Source of the DNA: Glandiceps talaboti | Taxonomy: Eukaryota > Hemichordata > Enteropneusta > Spengelidae | Assembly (NCBI RefSeq): GCF_964340395.1 | Contig: NC_135566.1 | Location: 22,927,135-22,947,134, forward strand | DNA: 20,000 bases | Direction of reading: 5' to 3' | In this document: piece by piece, positions 1-9,943 of the stretch | Layout: every line of letters begins with the position of its first letter | Numbering within the stretch: the stretch's first letter is position 1 | Made by a program: the position numbers and the translations under genes | Notes under the pieces: generated by a model | Told to the model about the DNA's origin: nothing | What the model saw: only the letters and a program-made list of their open reading frames with translations | The model's database searches: none

Positions 1-670
1 AATACTTTACTTTGTGATACGCAATGGTGCTGTCTTGAAGTTATTGCCTGAAAAGCTCTGAATAGCCTAAACATTGACTTTACAAGTAAAAACCTCCAGG
101 GCTTCTAAGGGACAGACTCCTAGGACCCTCCACAAGAGGTGGACATATCCTAGTATAAAAGCTCTTCCCCCTCCTCTTACTGTCAAGATGATATTAAACT
201 TTTCTTTTAATATTTCAACCCTATGTAGTTGCCTTTTTACATGTTGGTGATGTCTTGTAAAGCTTGGAAATTATTGTCTGAATGGGTATGAATAGTCTCA
301 AAATTGACTTGAAGAGTAAAGAATCTCTAGGGCTTCTAGGGGGAGACCCATTTGGACCCTCCTCCCATGATGGGTAACATATTCCCATTTTAAGCTTCCC
401 CCTACCTTTCACTGTCAAGATGCATGCTATCAAAGAAAATTGTAGTTGCTAATTACATGTTGGTGCTGTCTTGTAAAGCTTGGAAATTATTGCCCAAAAG
501 GGTCTGAATACCCTAACAATTGGTGTGTTAGAAATCCTCTAGAGCTTATGGAGACCCCTTGATAACCCCATGAGAGGTCTACATATTCTCATCTCAAACT
601 TTATCCTACCTTAGTAAAATGCTAGTAAATTCCATTTCAATATATTTACCCTGTGTAGTCACTAAGTTAG
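1..670 (+). repeat. Three diverged tandem copies of a ~218-bp unit
   Basis: GGTG(C/A)TGTCTTG starts at about 25, 246 and 462 (periods 221 and 216). Each copy carries GAATAG or GAATAC, CTCTAGGGCTTCTAG-like, GACCCTCC-like and ACTGTCAAGATG landmarks. The array probably extends beyond coordinate 1. An inverted copy lies at 14715-14975. Confidence 0.88.
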
Positions 671-2165
671 TATGATTCTATCTTATAAAGTATTTAGTCA
701 AGCAATCCACTCTGAGTCATGATCAAATACCAGTCACTATGTTTCAGAACTAAGTGATTTTACAGATGGGGGTCAGTAGCTTTTCGTTGACCCAGTGGAA
801 AAATCCATAAAAAAATCATAGAAGACATATCACCCCTTCATATGTATGACTGAATGGAGATATGATTTAAAAGTAATTGGTGGCAACAAATAAATATTAC
901 AAAGTGTCCGTGATAATGCAGGGAATTGCTGAATTTCAGTAAATGAACCTGAAAATCCTGGTCTAGGTCAAAGGTCAATGTCTAATAAGAAAGTTTATAT
1001 CTGGCAATATAGGGGTAGACACTTTTATGTAGTCTCCACATATTAACATTTTAGAGCATGCTGATAAATCATGATTGTTCACTATGGCTGCCATTGAATA
1101 AAAAGTTACAAGAGCTCCAAAAGTAATGACTGTGTATGTTTATGTGGTTCTGTATTATCTATAAACATGATCTAAAAGACATTAGCCACACATAATTGCT
1201 ACAAAGTGTCTGCAATTTGTAAGTAATAACTTTTGATGGTCTGTGACTATAGTCTATCATTGCATAACTACACAACTTATGCAGCATTAAAGAAAATCTG
1301 CAGAATAACAATTCTAGAAACATCTCACCAAGTTTTAGTCTCATTGACCAAGTACTTTTTGAGATATAAATTTTTGACCAAAATTCACATTTTTACACCT
1401 AATTTGCATATTACTGATGAGATCATTATATACTCAATATTTCTTCATCTATACACCCCCATGAAATTTAAGCCCAATCTGCTGAGTAATTTTGGAATTA
1501 AAGATTTTTGACCAAAAAGACACATTTTTAGCCCTAATTAGCATATTACTGATGGAATCATCATGTCATGAACAGGTTATAATTTACCCCCAAAAACATT
1601 CCCACCAAATTCCAGGCCAATCTGCCCAGCAGTTTTGGAGTTTAAGTCAATGCTTCCAAAGATAGCTCACATATGATAATATGGTGTAGACACTTGAATG
1701 GAGTCTGTATGTATTACAGTTTTGAGTTATGCTGTAAATAATGTATGATTTAAAAGAAATTGGCAATATGTAAACACTACAATGTGTCTGTCATAGGCAG
1801 GAATTGGCTTGATTTTGATATTTGGCCCTGAAGGTCAAGGTCTCCAAAGTTTGCTTGTATCTGGGGTAGGCACTTGAATGTAGTGTTTGTGTATTACAGT
1901 TTTTGAGCTATGCAGTAAATAAAGATGTTTAACTACAAATATGCCTGTCGTTCGATAAAATTTGCATATATCAAAAAACAAATTGAAGTGCATTTGTCCC
2001 ATATGTCACCTTTGTATCAGATTTGAAATAAATTGTATATTGCATGTCTGAGAAATGATGTATTACAGACAGACACACAGATGCACGAACGGATGCACTC
2101 ATGTATGCATGCATGCATGCATGCATGCATGGACGGACAGATGGAGCCCCTTCAGGGGGCTAACA
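671..2165 (+). repeat. Composite repeat ending in (ATGC)n and a hairpin
   Basis: Diverged units with GGGTAGACACTT, TGTATTACAGTTTTGAG.TATGC and ACTACAA.GTGTCTG recur at about 840-1060, 1690-1860 and 1862-1960. They are interrupted by the block at 1285-1660 that is shared with 12785-13265. The right end has AGACAGACACACAGATGCAC, an ATGC run (2105-2131), GGACGGACAGATGG and a hairpin AGCCCC/GGGGCT (2145-2161). Microsatellite plus terminal hairpin is typical of non-autonomous Helitron-like families; the class is inferred. Confidence 0.6.
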
Positions 2166-3181
2166 AAGTTGATACTCATATCAAATTTGACCAAATGATA
2201 GCCACATTTGTAATATGGCGTATGTCGGTTATCAGAAAAGATAAACGATATCATGGTTTGGACACTAGGGGCAAAGTGTTTTGGAACTGGAAGTGAGGGC
2301 CAGAATAGTTGAGCATTGTCCTATAGAAATGGCTGACACACGGTTTTTTCTAACTTTCCGTGCTGTCCCCACTGTAATATTTTATTATCAACTAACAATA
2401 ATACCACTCGATCTGAAACCTGTCGCTAACCAGTGTGTTACCGTTGCTGCAAGAATATGTAACTTTTGTGGACAAAACACGAGTTATCCGATAGTTAGAT
2501 TATGTTGATTGACACAAGTTACAGTATGTGTTGATGCATCATTTGATTGTGATATGACTAAAGTTGTTGCATATTTTATTAATACCAGTTAGTATGTTAA
2601 TTTTAAAAAAATTATGTTGTATGAGAACATTACATTATATATGTAGTGGAAATAAAGACCATGTAAATCACACTTTCCTTGTAATATCGATGTATTCATA
2701 CCATGCACACAGAAAAATACAAAAATTTTCCAATGTTTCCAAACCAAGATTTTCGATGAGGGAATTTTCCTCTCCTTTAAGAATGCACAGAGTTCTTTTA
2801 TGCATATTGTGTTCACAGTTTGGTGCATTGCCATACTATCAGCAGTCATGACGAAAATTCTAGCCTTCACTTTGTCAAATATGGGGCTCCCTCTTACGAC
2901 GCTTACCTGTTAAATGATCGGACATTCAATAACCGGAATACGCTGTATTAAAAACCACAATTTCCTGTATAATTCAAAACTAATACACACAGACTCCACT
3001 CAAGTGTCTACCCCTATTATCAGACGCCAACTTTCTTTTGAGACCTTGAACACTGATTGTGACATTGACCTTCAGGATCAAAAGTAAAAGTCATGCATAT
3101 TATAGACACTCTGTACAGTTAAAATGTGGCCAATATCTAATGAAATCTCTTGTTGACTAGACGCTTTGAGGTAATACTTAC
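2166..3181. repeat. Start of the next septin intron, with an inverted dispersed-repeat copy
   Basis: The complement of about 2985-3120 contains GGGGTAGACACTTGAGTGGA and neighbouring sequence that matches the repeats at about 1010-1040, 1690 and 1862. The rest is AT-rich intron; the minus-strand donor of exon C lies at 3181. Open frames at 2281-2870 lack support. Confidence 0.6.
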
Positions 3182-3305
3182 CAATCTGAGCCATTTACCA
3201 TATCACCAAAACCTGGAGTGTCAACCACGTTCAGACGTAATTTGATTCCTTGCTCCTCTATCTCAACAGTTGATTTGGCGATTTTCACTGTCTTTGCGAT
3301 CCGTT
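3182..3305 (-). CDS. Septin, third coding exon (catalytic Thr, switch / G3)
   Basis: 124-bp exon with acceptor CTTCACAG|AACGG at 3305 and donor GATTG|GTAAGTATT at 3182. The entering phase joins G|AA to give SAE-ERI across the junction, exactly as in SEPT5-type proteins, so no exon is missing between it and the P-loop exon 12.4 kb away. The peptide contains [20 protein letters not shown] and then [21 protein letters not shown]. The Thr of AKTVKI aligns with SEPT2 Thr78, needed for GTP hydrolysis and absent from the SEPT6 group; DTPG is the G3 motif. The exon ends with TG, the start of a Cys or Trp codon that finishes beyond the window. The remaining G4, SUE and C-terminal exons are not in the window. 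Confidence 0.96.
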
Positions 3306-3340
3306 CTGTGAAGTAAGTATGTCCGAATTAAAATATTTAA

Positions 3341-3482
3341 GCAATAAACCACCCCCTGGGGATGGTATACCAAGAGGTTTTGACCAGTGAATGAAATATA
3401 TGCACGAGCGATAGCAAGTGCATATATTGAGTTCACTGGTCAAAACCGAGTGGTATACCTTCCCCTGGGAGTAGTTTATCGC
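3341..3482. mobile_element. 142-bp palindromic MITE-like element next to exon C
   Basis: Arms GCAATAAACCACCCCCTGGG... and the complement of ...GTAGTTTATCGC match over about 65 bp with roughly 11 mismatches, including a perfect GGTTTTGACCAGTGAA core. The loop is about 12 nt. It ends 35 bp before the acceptor of septin exon C, so on the minus strand it occupies the region where the branch point would be expected. Confidence 0.85.
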
Positions 3483-4654
3483 TATTATATTATACTAGTA
3501 TATTGAAAATATCGGAAACAAGATAAGAACTAACGTTTTCTCGTTTCATATGCACCTCTGTGGCTAATTTGCATAACAATAACGCTGCTTTCAAGACAGC
3601 TGATCTTGGCCTCAACCATGACATGAACATCATGCAGCGACTGGATTTATTTTATATGCTTGTCATTTCTCGGGATAATCTGTACACTGATCGGCTCATT
3701 AAAAGTGCAAAGTGATGAATAAACAACCTGTTTGACTCAAGGTATAAACTTGAAGTGGTTTAATTAATACAGCATGCTTCATGCCCAGTCGACATCACGA
3801 CTCGGTGGGGTGACATGGCGGCAGGTTGATATTTACAATGTATTTATATTACTGGAAGTTACATCAGTAGATTTTTGGGTTTGAGGATTTCCCTCTCGGA
3901 TTGATGACTGATACTCTAGGACAGGATCCCAGACAAATTTCTATTTAGATTAATGGTAAGTCGGCCAGTGTAAGCTCTTACACTTGCTTCATTTTTATAA
4001 CAGGACAGGACAGCTCACTTGTTTCCACTCCAGCCGAGGCTAGAACTGATCGCGTGCATGCCTCCCAGGCATGTCTTGACCTTAGTAGGTGATGATTTGT
4101 ACAAATACGCGATGACTTGGATGCTTTCTAAATTTCCTTCATAATTTCTCATAAACAAGCGATCTATCGGTCAGAATAGCTCCGCTGGTTTTTTTTTATT
4201 ATTTTTTTTTTATTTTGGTGACATGTAGAAGTGGTTCAGTTCTTCACTATGCAGTTTTAGTGATGTAATAAAGTGGTTACTGGTTTCATATGATGTCTCA
4301 CTATAAAACACATTTTACACAGAAGTTGGTAATGTATTGTACTTTTATACCATAGTCACCATTTTATAACAAAAAACTACTGTTATGAAAAATTGCACAA
4401 AATCTCAGAAAAAAAATGACTGGGAAATGCACACAAGAAAAAGAAAAAAAAGAGAAGATTTTAAGGTTGGCTATAAATAATTCCAGTGTCTTACAGCTTT
4501 AACCATGGAAAATTTTAATGATGAATGAAATAAACTAGGGATCTAAAATAATTTTGAGGCAATTTCAATTTCAATTTTCTAACAAATTTACCAAGTCAAC
4601 AACATTCAACTTGTACTAGTTGTAGTAGATATATATAGGGAAGAAATGTATTAA
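3483..4654. other. Intron 2 sequence, no supported gene
   Basis: AT-rich, with poly-T tracts at about 4188-4214 and an A-rich tract at about 4410-4455. ACATGGCGGCAG occurs at 3812-3823. No open frame above chance length. Confidence 0.45.
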
Positions 4655-5175
4655 TCGCCATCTTAGTTTCCGTACGGCGACAATCCCAAGTACCCAGAAG
4701 AGTCATTCTCAGCCATATGTTACAGTGGTTACACTCGTTCATGTTCGATTACCTTTCATAAAGAAAACACAACGAAATGGTTGAAGTGATCTTTTTTTAA
4801 ATTTCTGTTCATCACAAAAACAAAATCTGTGTGATCAAAAGTGTTGTAAACTAAACCAGAAAGAATTATCGGACTGGCTAAACTTCCCGCTGAACTGGAG
4901 TAAGGTCCAAGCCTCGATAAGGTGAGGAAATTGTCTCAAACTAGCGATACAACTTTAAAAATATAACTTGACATGTCTTCATTTGTTAGAGTTATACAAT
5001 TCAAGACGGGTTTTCACTTGAAAAAAACAATTCTGTGAATAATGACACTCTGAACGCAGCGATTTCTCGGACGATGTTACCACTGTAACGTATGGCTGCC
5101 AACGACTTGCTTCCGGGTTAGTCCCTCGTGCATCCTGGTACTTGAGATTGTCGCCGTACGGAACTACCACATCGG
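4655..5175. repeat. Inverted repeat with arms of about 80 bp
   Basis: TTCCGTACGGCGACAATC at about 4669 and its complement GATTGTCGCCGTACGGAA at about 5146, and TATGTTACAGTGGTTAC at about 4717 with GTTACCACTGTAACGTATGG at about 5077, form two blocks of a diverged inverted repeat about 350 bp apart. Probably a foldback relic; termini and target duplication are not resolved. Confidence 0.7.
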
Positions 5176-5617
5176 TAATTTTGACGCTGTAATTTAGCCA
5201 CCAAGATTGATCGTACAAAAACAAAACTCCATAAATGAACCACAAAGTACTTTCCCTTTCAAAATGTGATAATTTTAGAAAGAGTATTATCATTTTTATT
5301 GACGACTGACTCTGTCAAAAATCGTCCCATACACTTCAGTTCAGGCATGCTCATAGAGCTCACTTGATCGTGAGATGCGTATACTGGAATGAACCATTCT
5401 GTAGGAGGGTGGAGAATTTGGATTTGAAGTTTACAACCCTGTTTCGAACAAATATTTGTCATTTGGGCGCACAATGCGTAGAATTAAGATTACATTGCTT
5501 GTTTGACGTCAATAGTGTCTTTTGAAAAGTTGCAGTTTACCTAAAGTCTCGCGGACTGATTTCCAATATGGCGGCGGTCATAATGCTCATTAACATATTC
5601 ATTTTTTTAAAATTACA
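5176..5617. other. Intron 2 sequence with promoter-like motifs
   Basis: Holds a full CRE-type TGACGTCA (about 5503-5510), a TCTCGCGGACT motif (about 5547) and CAATATGGCGGC (YY1-like, 5564-5575) within 75 bp, a combination common at animal promoters. On the minus strand ACTTTAG|GTAAAC at about 5542 could be a splice donor. Two minus-strand open frames (4979-5293, 5259-5474) have no recognised homology. Confidence 0.25.
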
Positions 5618-5998
5618 AATAAAAAATCATAAAAAATAGAAAACAAGACGTGCTGACTTGAAATTAACAAATCTAAGTAAGCTACCCCCTGCGCATCAAC
5701 ACACCAGATATCAAAGCAATCTGACAAGAAGTTTTCAAGGAGATGATGAAAATGACATTTTATGAAAAAAAATCATAAAAAATTGAAAATGGCACAGATC
5801 AACTTGGCATGAACAAATCTGAATAGCCTCCCCCCAGGGAACATGCACACCAAATATCGAAGAATTCCGACTGTCACTTTCGGAGTAGATAATGAAAATA
5901 TAAAAGTTTGACGGACACCTATGATTCACTCTACTCTCTATACTCTATACAACCTATACCTAAAGCTACGCTTTCAGCTTTCGCTGACAGCGAAGCTA
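5618..5998 (+). repeat. Two tandem ~145-bp units ending in a 15-bp-stem hairpin
   Basis: Unit 1 (about 5618-5760) and unit 2 (about 5762-5907) share AAATCATAAAAAAT, AACAAATCT, CTACCCCCTG/CTCCCCCCAGGG, CACC.A.ATATC and GATAATGAAAAT-type landmarks. They are followed by TTTGACGGACACC and a hairpin at 5964-5997 (arms AGCTACGCTTTCAGC and GCTGACAGCGAAGCT, 13 of 15 paired). Tandem core plus terminal hairpin resembles non-autonomous Helitron-like elements, which is an inference. Confidence 0.75.
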
Positions 5999-8086
5999 AA
6001 CATTGTCTCATCTCATAAAATATTTGCAGAGTTTCACTATCAGTATTACGGCACGGCTGGCGGACTACAACTCGAACGAACAAAATTTGGACGCGTGCCA
6101 ACCGTGCATTATCGCTCATTTTTGACGTGCTAGTTCGATGTGTAGACCAATCAGATCTCTCGATTTGCGCCATCAATATACTGGTATAATGTATTATACA
6201 ATAAATCAACTGTAACCATCTAGGAAATTAGATCTCTGATGCCTTTTATTGTAAGTAGAAAAAGTCTACGTTTAAGTACATACCCATGGCAACTAAGGTT
6301 GGTTACTAATGGTTAAAATTTATGTATGTAATAACCGTCTAGATGCAACAGTTCACCCAGGTGTGCTGCAATCCCACATTCGGACATAGAACTTATAGAT
6401 TGTTATTGTAGCAAAGTTCCGACTATTTCGTACCTGTACAATTTGATATTTACATGCAATGTGCATTCTTACCTTCTGCACTGGCTAGTACCTCAGACCA
6501 CTAACGAACAGACTAGAAATGCCAATTGTATTATGTGTGAATGGGGCTCTTAATCCCTCTCCCTACTGTCATGCTTACCCTTCAAGCATACCTTTTGTTT
6601 AGACTCTCCGGAAACTGTCAAACGTTGTGCAAAATGATACTTTGGGTCTTTACAGTGTTTTGCAATTAAATTGACTCAACTAGTTTCTATTAGAAAAGGT
6701 CAAAGGTTACTAAGTGTAGTCTATGACCGGACCATCACACAGTCAGAATCAAAATCACTGCAGTTTCAGATGAATTATGCTCTGTTGAAGTTGCTTGTTC
6801 CTAGCAACCTTTAAAAGAATATATAATAAGTGATTTTGACACCGGAATTCAAACATCTTGATGTTATAAGTCTTTTATCTTGGGTAAATCACAACGTGAA
6901 TTATCGAACCGTCCATTCAGTCATGAGGTACGAATTTTAATATGTTAATGAGATTTCCCTTCAAATCTGAGATGCCATCAGTGCACTGCAGTGACCGTTG
7001 GAGAGCCTGACATGGTTTTTTTTTCGCTCAAGAAATAGAGGATTGTATCAGTCGTTACAGCATTTTAGGTTATCGACTGTCATTTTTATGAAGGTGGGTA
7101 TGTTGTTATGTAAAATTTGAACATGCATAGAGTGTTTTAGTGACTTTTACATGATCTGTTCCGTGTGTGCTAACTCAATTTTTGGTAAATTGACATCTGT
7201 ATGAATTACAGAATCATGGCCACTATGTTTCAAAATTAGAATTTTTTGAACATTTACATCATATATTTATTGTTTTTGTTTGATTTTGGTCGTTTCAAGG
7301 CATAATTCCATGAAAAATACAAATCACTATAGTTCACACTTGCAATAATCAATTTGGCTGTCAACCCCGCGTATATTACACTGTGCCACTGACATATATT
7401 CCGGTGAAAAAAAGCTAGATTTTAGCGCAGAATCTCATGTAATCAACATCTTATTTTTTGTAAATTTACAAGCAATACCAACGACCAAGAATTATATTTT
7501 AAAACACCCAAACAAGCCCTGAATGCATGTGTTTGTGAAGTTTCTTATTTGGGCGGGAAAATACAATGTGACTCATTTACATTACATGCATGTCAATCAC
7601 TGAATCAGGGCAAAAATGACATCGAAGTTCATGTATCACTGTATTATCTAGTTCGAGAGAAAATACAACACCGTTACTCAACGCACTCGTTTGACTGTTT
7701 TGGTATAAGTTTTTGCTCTCCCTTTTTTTCAGGAATGGATACTGTGGGAGGCTGTGATCCCGTTGTTGACTTACGTTGACTTACTCAAAACACAAAAACA
7801 GAAATTACTAAACAGAAGAAAACACACACCCACACACATTCTCCACAGAAAAACAAAAAATAGATCAGCGATTGTATATTGTATGAGTAGTCATATGAAG
7901 AAAAAAAATCAAAATCAATAAGAATTAGTTTGATGAGTTTAATACATTAAAATACGACCCCTTATTGATGCTATTCAGATACTGTACAAATACATTTGAA
8001 GGCCATCGAAGCCCAACCTGTACGCACCCGGTACACACAGTGTTACATTATAGGGTCTATGGTTACACCCGTCTACTCTAAGCACA
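5999..8086. other. Intron 2 sequence, no supported gene
   Basis: AT-rich sequence with only short, unsupported frames. A plus-strand acceptor-like CCCTTTTTTTCAG|GAATGG at about 7731 opens a frame of about 60 codons with no recognisable domain, ending in a Lys/Asn-rich stretch typical of A-rich DNA. AGTGCACTGCAGTGACC near 6980 recurs near 19673. The dispersed exon-end copy at 6456-6484 is listed separately. Confidence 0.45.
6456..6484 (-). repeat. Dispersed 29-bp copy of the exon B donor region
   Basis: Identical over 29 bp to 15651-15679, including GCAGAAG|GTAAGAATGC, 9.2 kb further along the same intron. It continues as an exon-like VLASAE coding stretch in the same phase as RVLPSAE, then diverges. 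Adjacent bases 6488-6504 are the exact inverted complement of 15531-15547, the other edge of the tandem array, so the fragment moved together with array-edge sequence and was partly inverted. Confidence 0.85.
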
Positions 8087-8920
8087 GGGGCGTGTAATAT
8101 TTCATAGATTGTTGTTTTCCAGGTCTACAGACTAAATATAACAACAATTTGATAAATATATATTCTTACATGTAAGGGGAAGAGACAAGGGGGGACATCG
8201 ATTCACGACCCTGTATAAACTCCTCTGTACGTCTAGCTATTTTGAATAATCAGCTCGTTGCCGATTGGCTGTTCGAAACTACGCCTATACAAAGAAAGCC
8301 CTTCAAATCCCCCGGAAGCATCACTACTTTATGGGTCACAAAAAATGAAATCAATTTCAGTATACATGCACAGATTCACAGTTTGACACGGTAAAAATGC
8401 AGTTGTATTGGAAATCGTACAAGTGTACTCACCAGGAACCTGTCGTGAACTTTTCGCGATCCATGGTTCCAGGTTTAGTGATAGGGACATGCTTCAGTGA
8501 ATTTTAAATGTAGCGGTCATCTGTCATCATTAGTCAACGCCCCTTTCTGGGCCAATCAGTAATGAACATTAGAGGGCTACATTGTTTGACTTGCCTTTGA
8601 CATACAGAGGAGTTTATACAGCGCTCACTTATTGTAAAAGGTCCATTTTTCTTGTTACAAAAGCATTTTTTGCCCCCAGTGATAGTGTATAACTTTACTT
8701 GGCACCTATTCTTCATGCAGGTATGTTTTTGTTGCAAATGTGTATGTTTTGTTCAAATTTGAAAGGTTAACGAAACAAGATGACCACCCTTTAATATTTC
8801 TTCGTAGTATAGAGATTGATACATTTGTAGCAGCAAGATTCGTACAATATTTTCCTAAGAAAACGACATTCTAAGCAATAAGAAAACAACAATCTATGAA
8901 AATTGAAATATTTCAAGCCC
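8087..8920. repeat. Decayed foldback element
   Basis: Outer arms TTCATAGATTGTTGTTTTC (8101-8119) and complement (about 8881-8899) and inner arms CTGTATAAACTCCTCTGTA (8211-8229) and complement (about 8603-8621) are nested inverted pairs; GATTGGC segments at about 8263 and 8551 add a third. The right arm is longer than the left, implying insertions or deletions. No coding function is seen. Confidence 0.7.
8433..8464 (-). other. Candidate mini first exon (start codon plus splice donor)
   Basis: The minus strand has ACCATGG (strong start context) at 8464, ten codons MDREKFTTGS, then CCTG|GTGAGTAC, a strong donor, at 8433. It leaves phase 2, and joining it to septin exon C would create TGA at once, so it does not make a simple septin isoform. 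It could belong to a transcript whose next exon is outside the window, or be chance within a decayed repeat. Confidence 0.15.
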
Positions 8921-8939
8921 ATGTGAGTCTAAGTAATTT

Positions 8940-9150
8940 TCTAACTACACGTCAAATTGAAATCCGTACAATTTATGGACCACATAAGGTAAAGACTCCA
9001 AATTTGGCACAGATAATGGATATAAACTAAAATTGTGTTGTTTCAAGCATCGAAAACGCACCTTGCTGGCAGGACAAAGTTCGACACAGCCACAACACAG
9101 CCACAATCATTAGCATCGACCGTAATTTGACAACTTGCAAATTTCCTGTT
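8940..9150 (-). repeat. Dispersed repeat, inverted copy of 13400-13640
   Basis: Shares ACCACATAAGGTAAAGAC, AAATTTGGCACAGATAATG, GTGTTGTTTCAAGCAT, GGACAAAGTTCGACACAG and CAATCATTAGCATCGACCGT with the complement of the interior of the 760-bp TTAA element. Neither TTAA nor the terminal repeat is seen here, so this is a fragment or a copy of an older element. Confidence 0.85.
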
Positions 9151-9160
9151 ATAACATTTA

Positions 9161-9861
9161 TTCAATATAAATACGCATTGTATGGGCTGATTAATACATA
9201 ATAAGAAAAAATCACCTTAGAAATTTTGTGAAAACATGATTTACGGGGTTGTAAGCCACGAAAACTTCCGTGTAGTCAAGTCCTCACACGATGTTGACAA
9301 GGGCGCCATCGTGAAAGCGTATGCCAGAACGAGGCTCTGCAGCAAGACATTATTACATAATTTGCTACCCAGTCTTCAGACTGCATTGATATACCGTTGT
9401 ACATATACTACATTTTGCTGAAAGCTCATTTGAAAAATGGATACTACTACTGTATGTTACTTCAGTAACATACACTTCAACTTTACTACCCTTGCTTGTA
9501 GTCCATTAGTTTTTTTACTTTGTTGCTTGATCGGTCATGCATCTTCCATCATATGTCGATATGGTCGTCCTTGTTCTCAGAGTCATAAAAGTCAGCTAGC
9601 AAAAAAATTTCATTTCATTCAGTCATCAAGCCCTAACATTTCACTGTTGAAATCCATGTCAACAAACATGTTTGGTAACCTGATACAAATACAAGTATGC
9701 ATTATGATATATGGGAACATGTTTTCCATCTGACAGACTGTCAATATCAAGTTACTATATATATTCATATGAATATAAGTGTCTTGCTGGAGAGAACAGT
9801 GCTCGATGCAAATATTAGTAGCAGAGTATTATAGACTTAATTCAAAAGAATAAGGATGTAA
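9161..9861. other. Intron 2 sequence, no supported gene
   Basis: Contains two plus-strand open frames of 61 and 98 codons (9236-9421, 9437-9733) without homology that I recognise, splice support or conserved motifs. The 98-residue frame is rich in Cys, Ser and Phe and reads like translated AT-rich DNA. A palindrome TATATTCATATGAATATA lies at about 9759-9776. Bases 9776-9861 could belong to the element carrying the hammerhead-like motif. Confidence 0.4.
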
Positions 9862-9910
9862 TAAGTCGTTACTCAGAGTTTCACGCCTTGAGCGATCATC
9901 AGACAACTAA
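9862..9910 (-). ncRNA. Hammerhead-ribozyme-like motif (type I, short stem III)
   Basis: On the minus strand the motif reads CTGATGA (9902-9896), TCGCTCAAGGCGT (stem-loop II), GAAA (9882-9879), then CTCTGAGT and A. Stem III is ACU/AGU with a CUG loop, giving the NUH cleavage triplet GUA. Stem I pairs UAGUUGU with ACGACUU over six pairs including one G-U. Stem II is CGC(U)/(G)GCG but its first pair is U-U, where active hammerheads usually have G-C, so activity may be weak. Hammerheads with tiny stem III are known from Penelope-like elements, remnants of which occur elsewhere in this window. It lies on the septin sense strand. Confidence 0.6.
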
Positions 9911-9943
9911 ATTGGGATTGTCAAAATTGGTATATACACTTAA

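Noticed and set aside
1413-1445. CTGATGAGATC as a second hammerhead core
   Set aside because: No GAAA core or closing stems follow at the needed distance; it is part of a dispersed tandem repeat.
2281-2870. Overlapping frames on both strands near the window's left intron
   Set aside because: Overlap on opposite strands, no conserved motif, and they lie in septin intron.
4979-5474. Two minus-strand frames of 104 and 71 codons
   Set aside because: They overlap a decayed inverted repeat and have no recognised motif; length is within chance for this base composition.
7549-7779. 76-codon plus-strand frame and acceptor-like site at 7731
   Set aside because: No homology recognised, no matching donor or upstream exon, and the frame runs into A-rich low-complexity sequence.
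9437-9733. 98-codon plus-strand frame
   Set aside because: Composition of translated AT-rich DNA, no splice or domain support.
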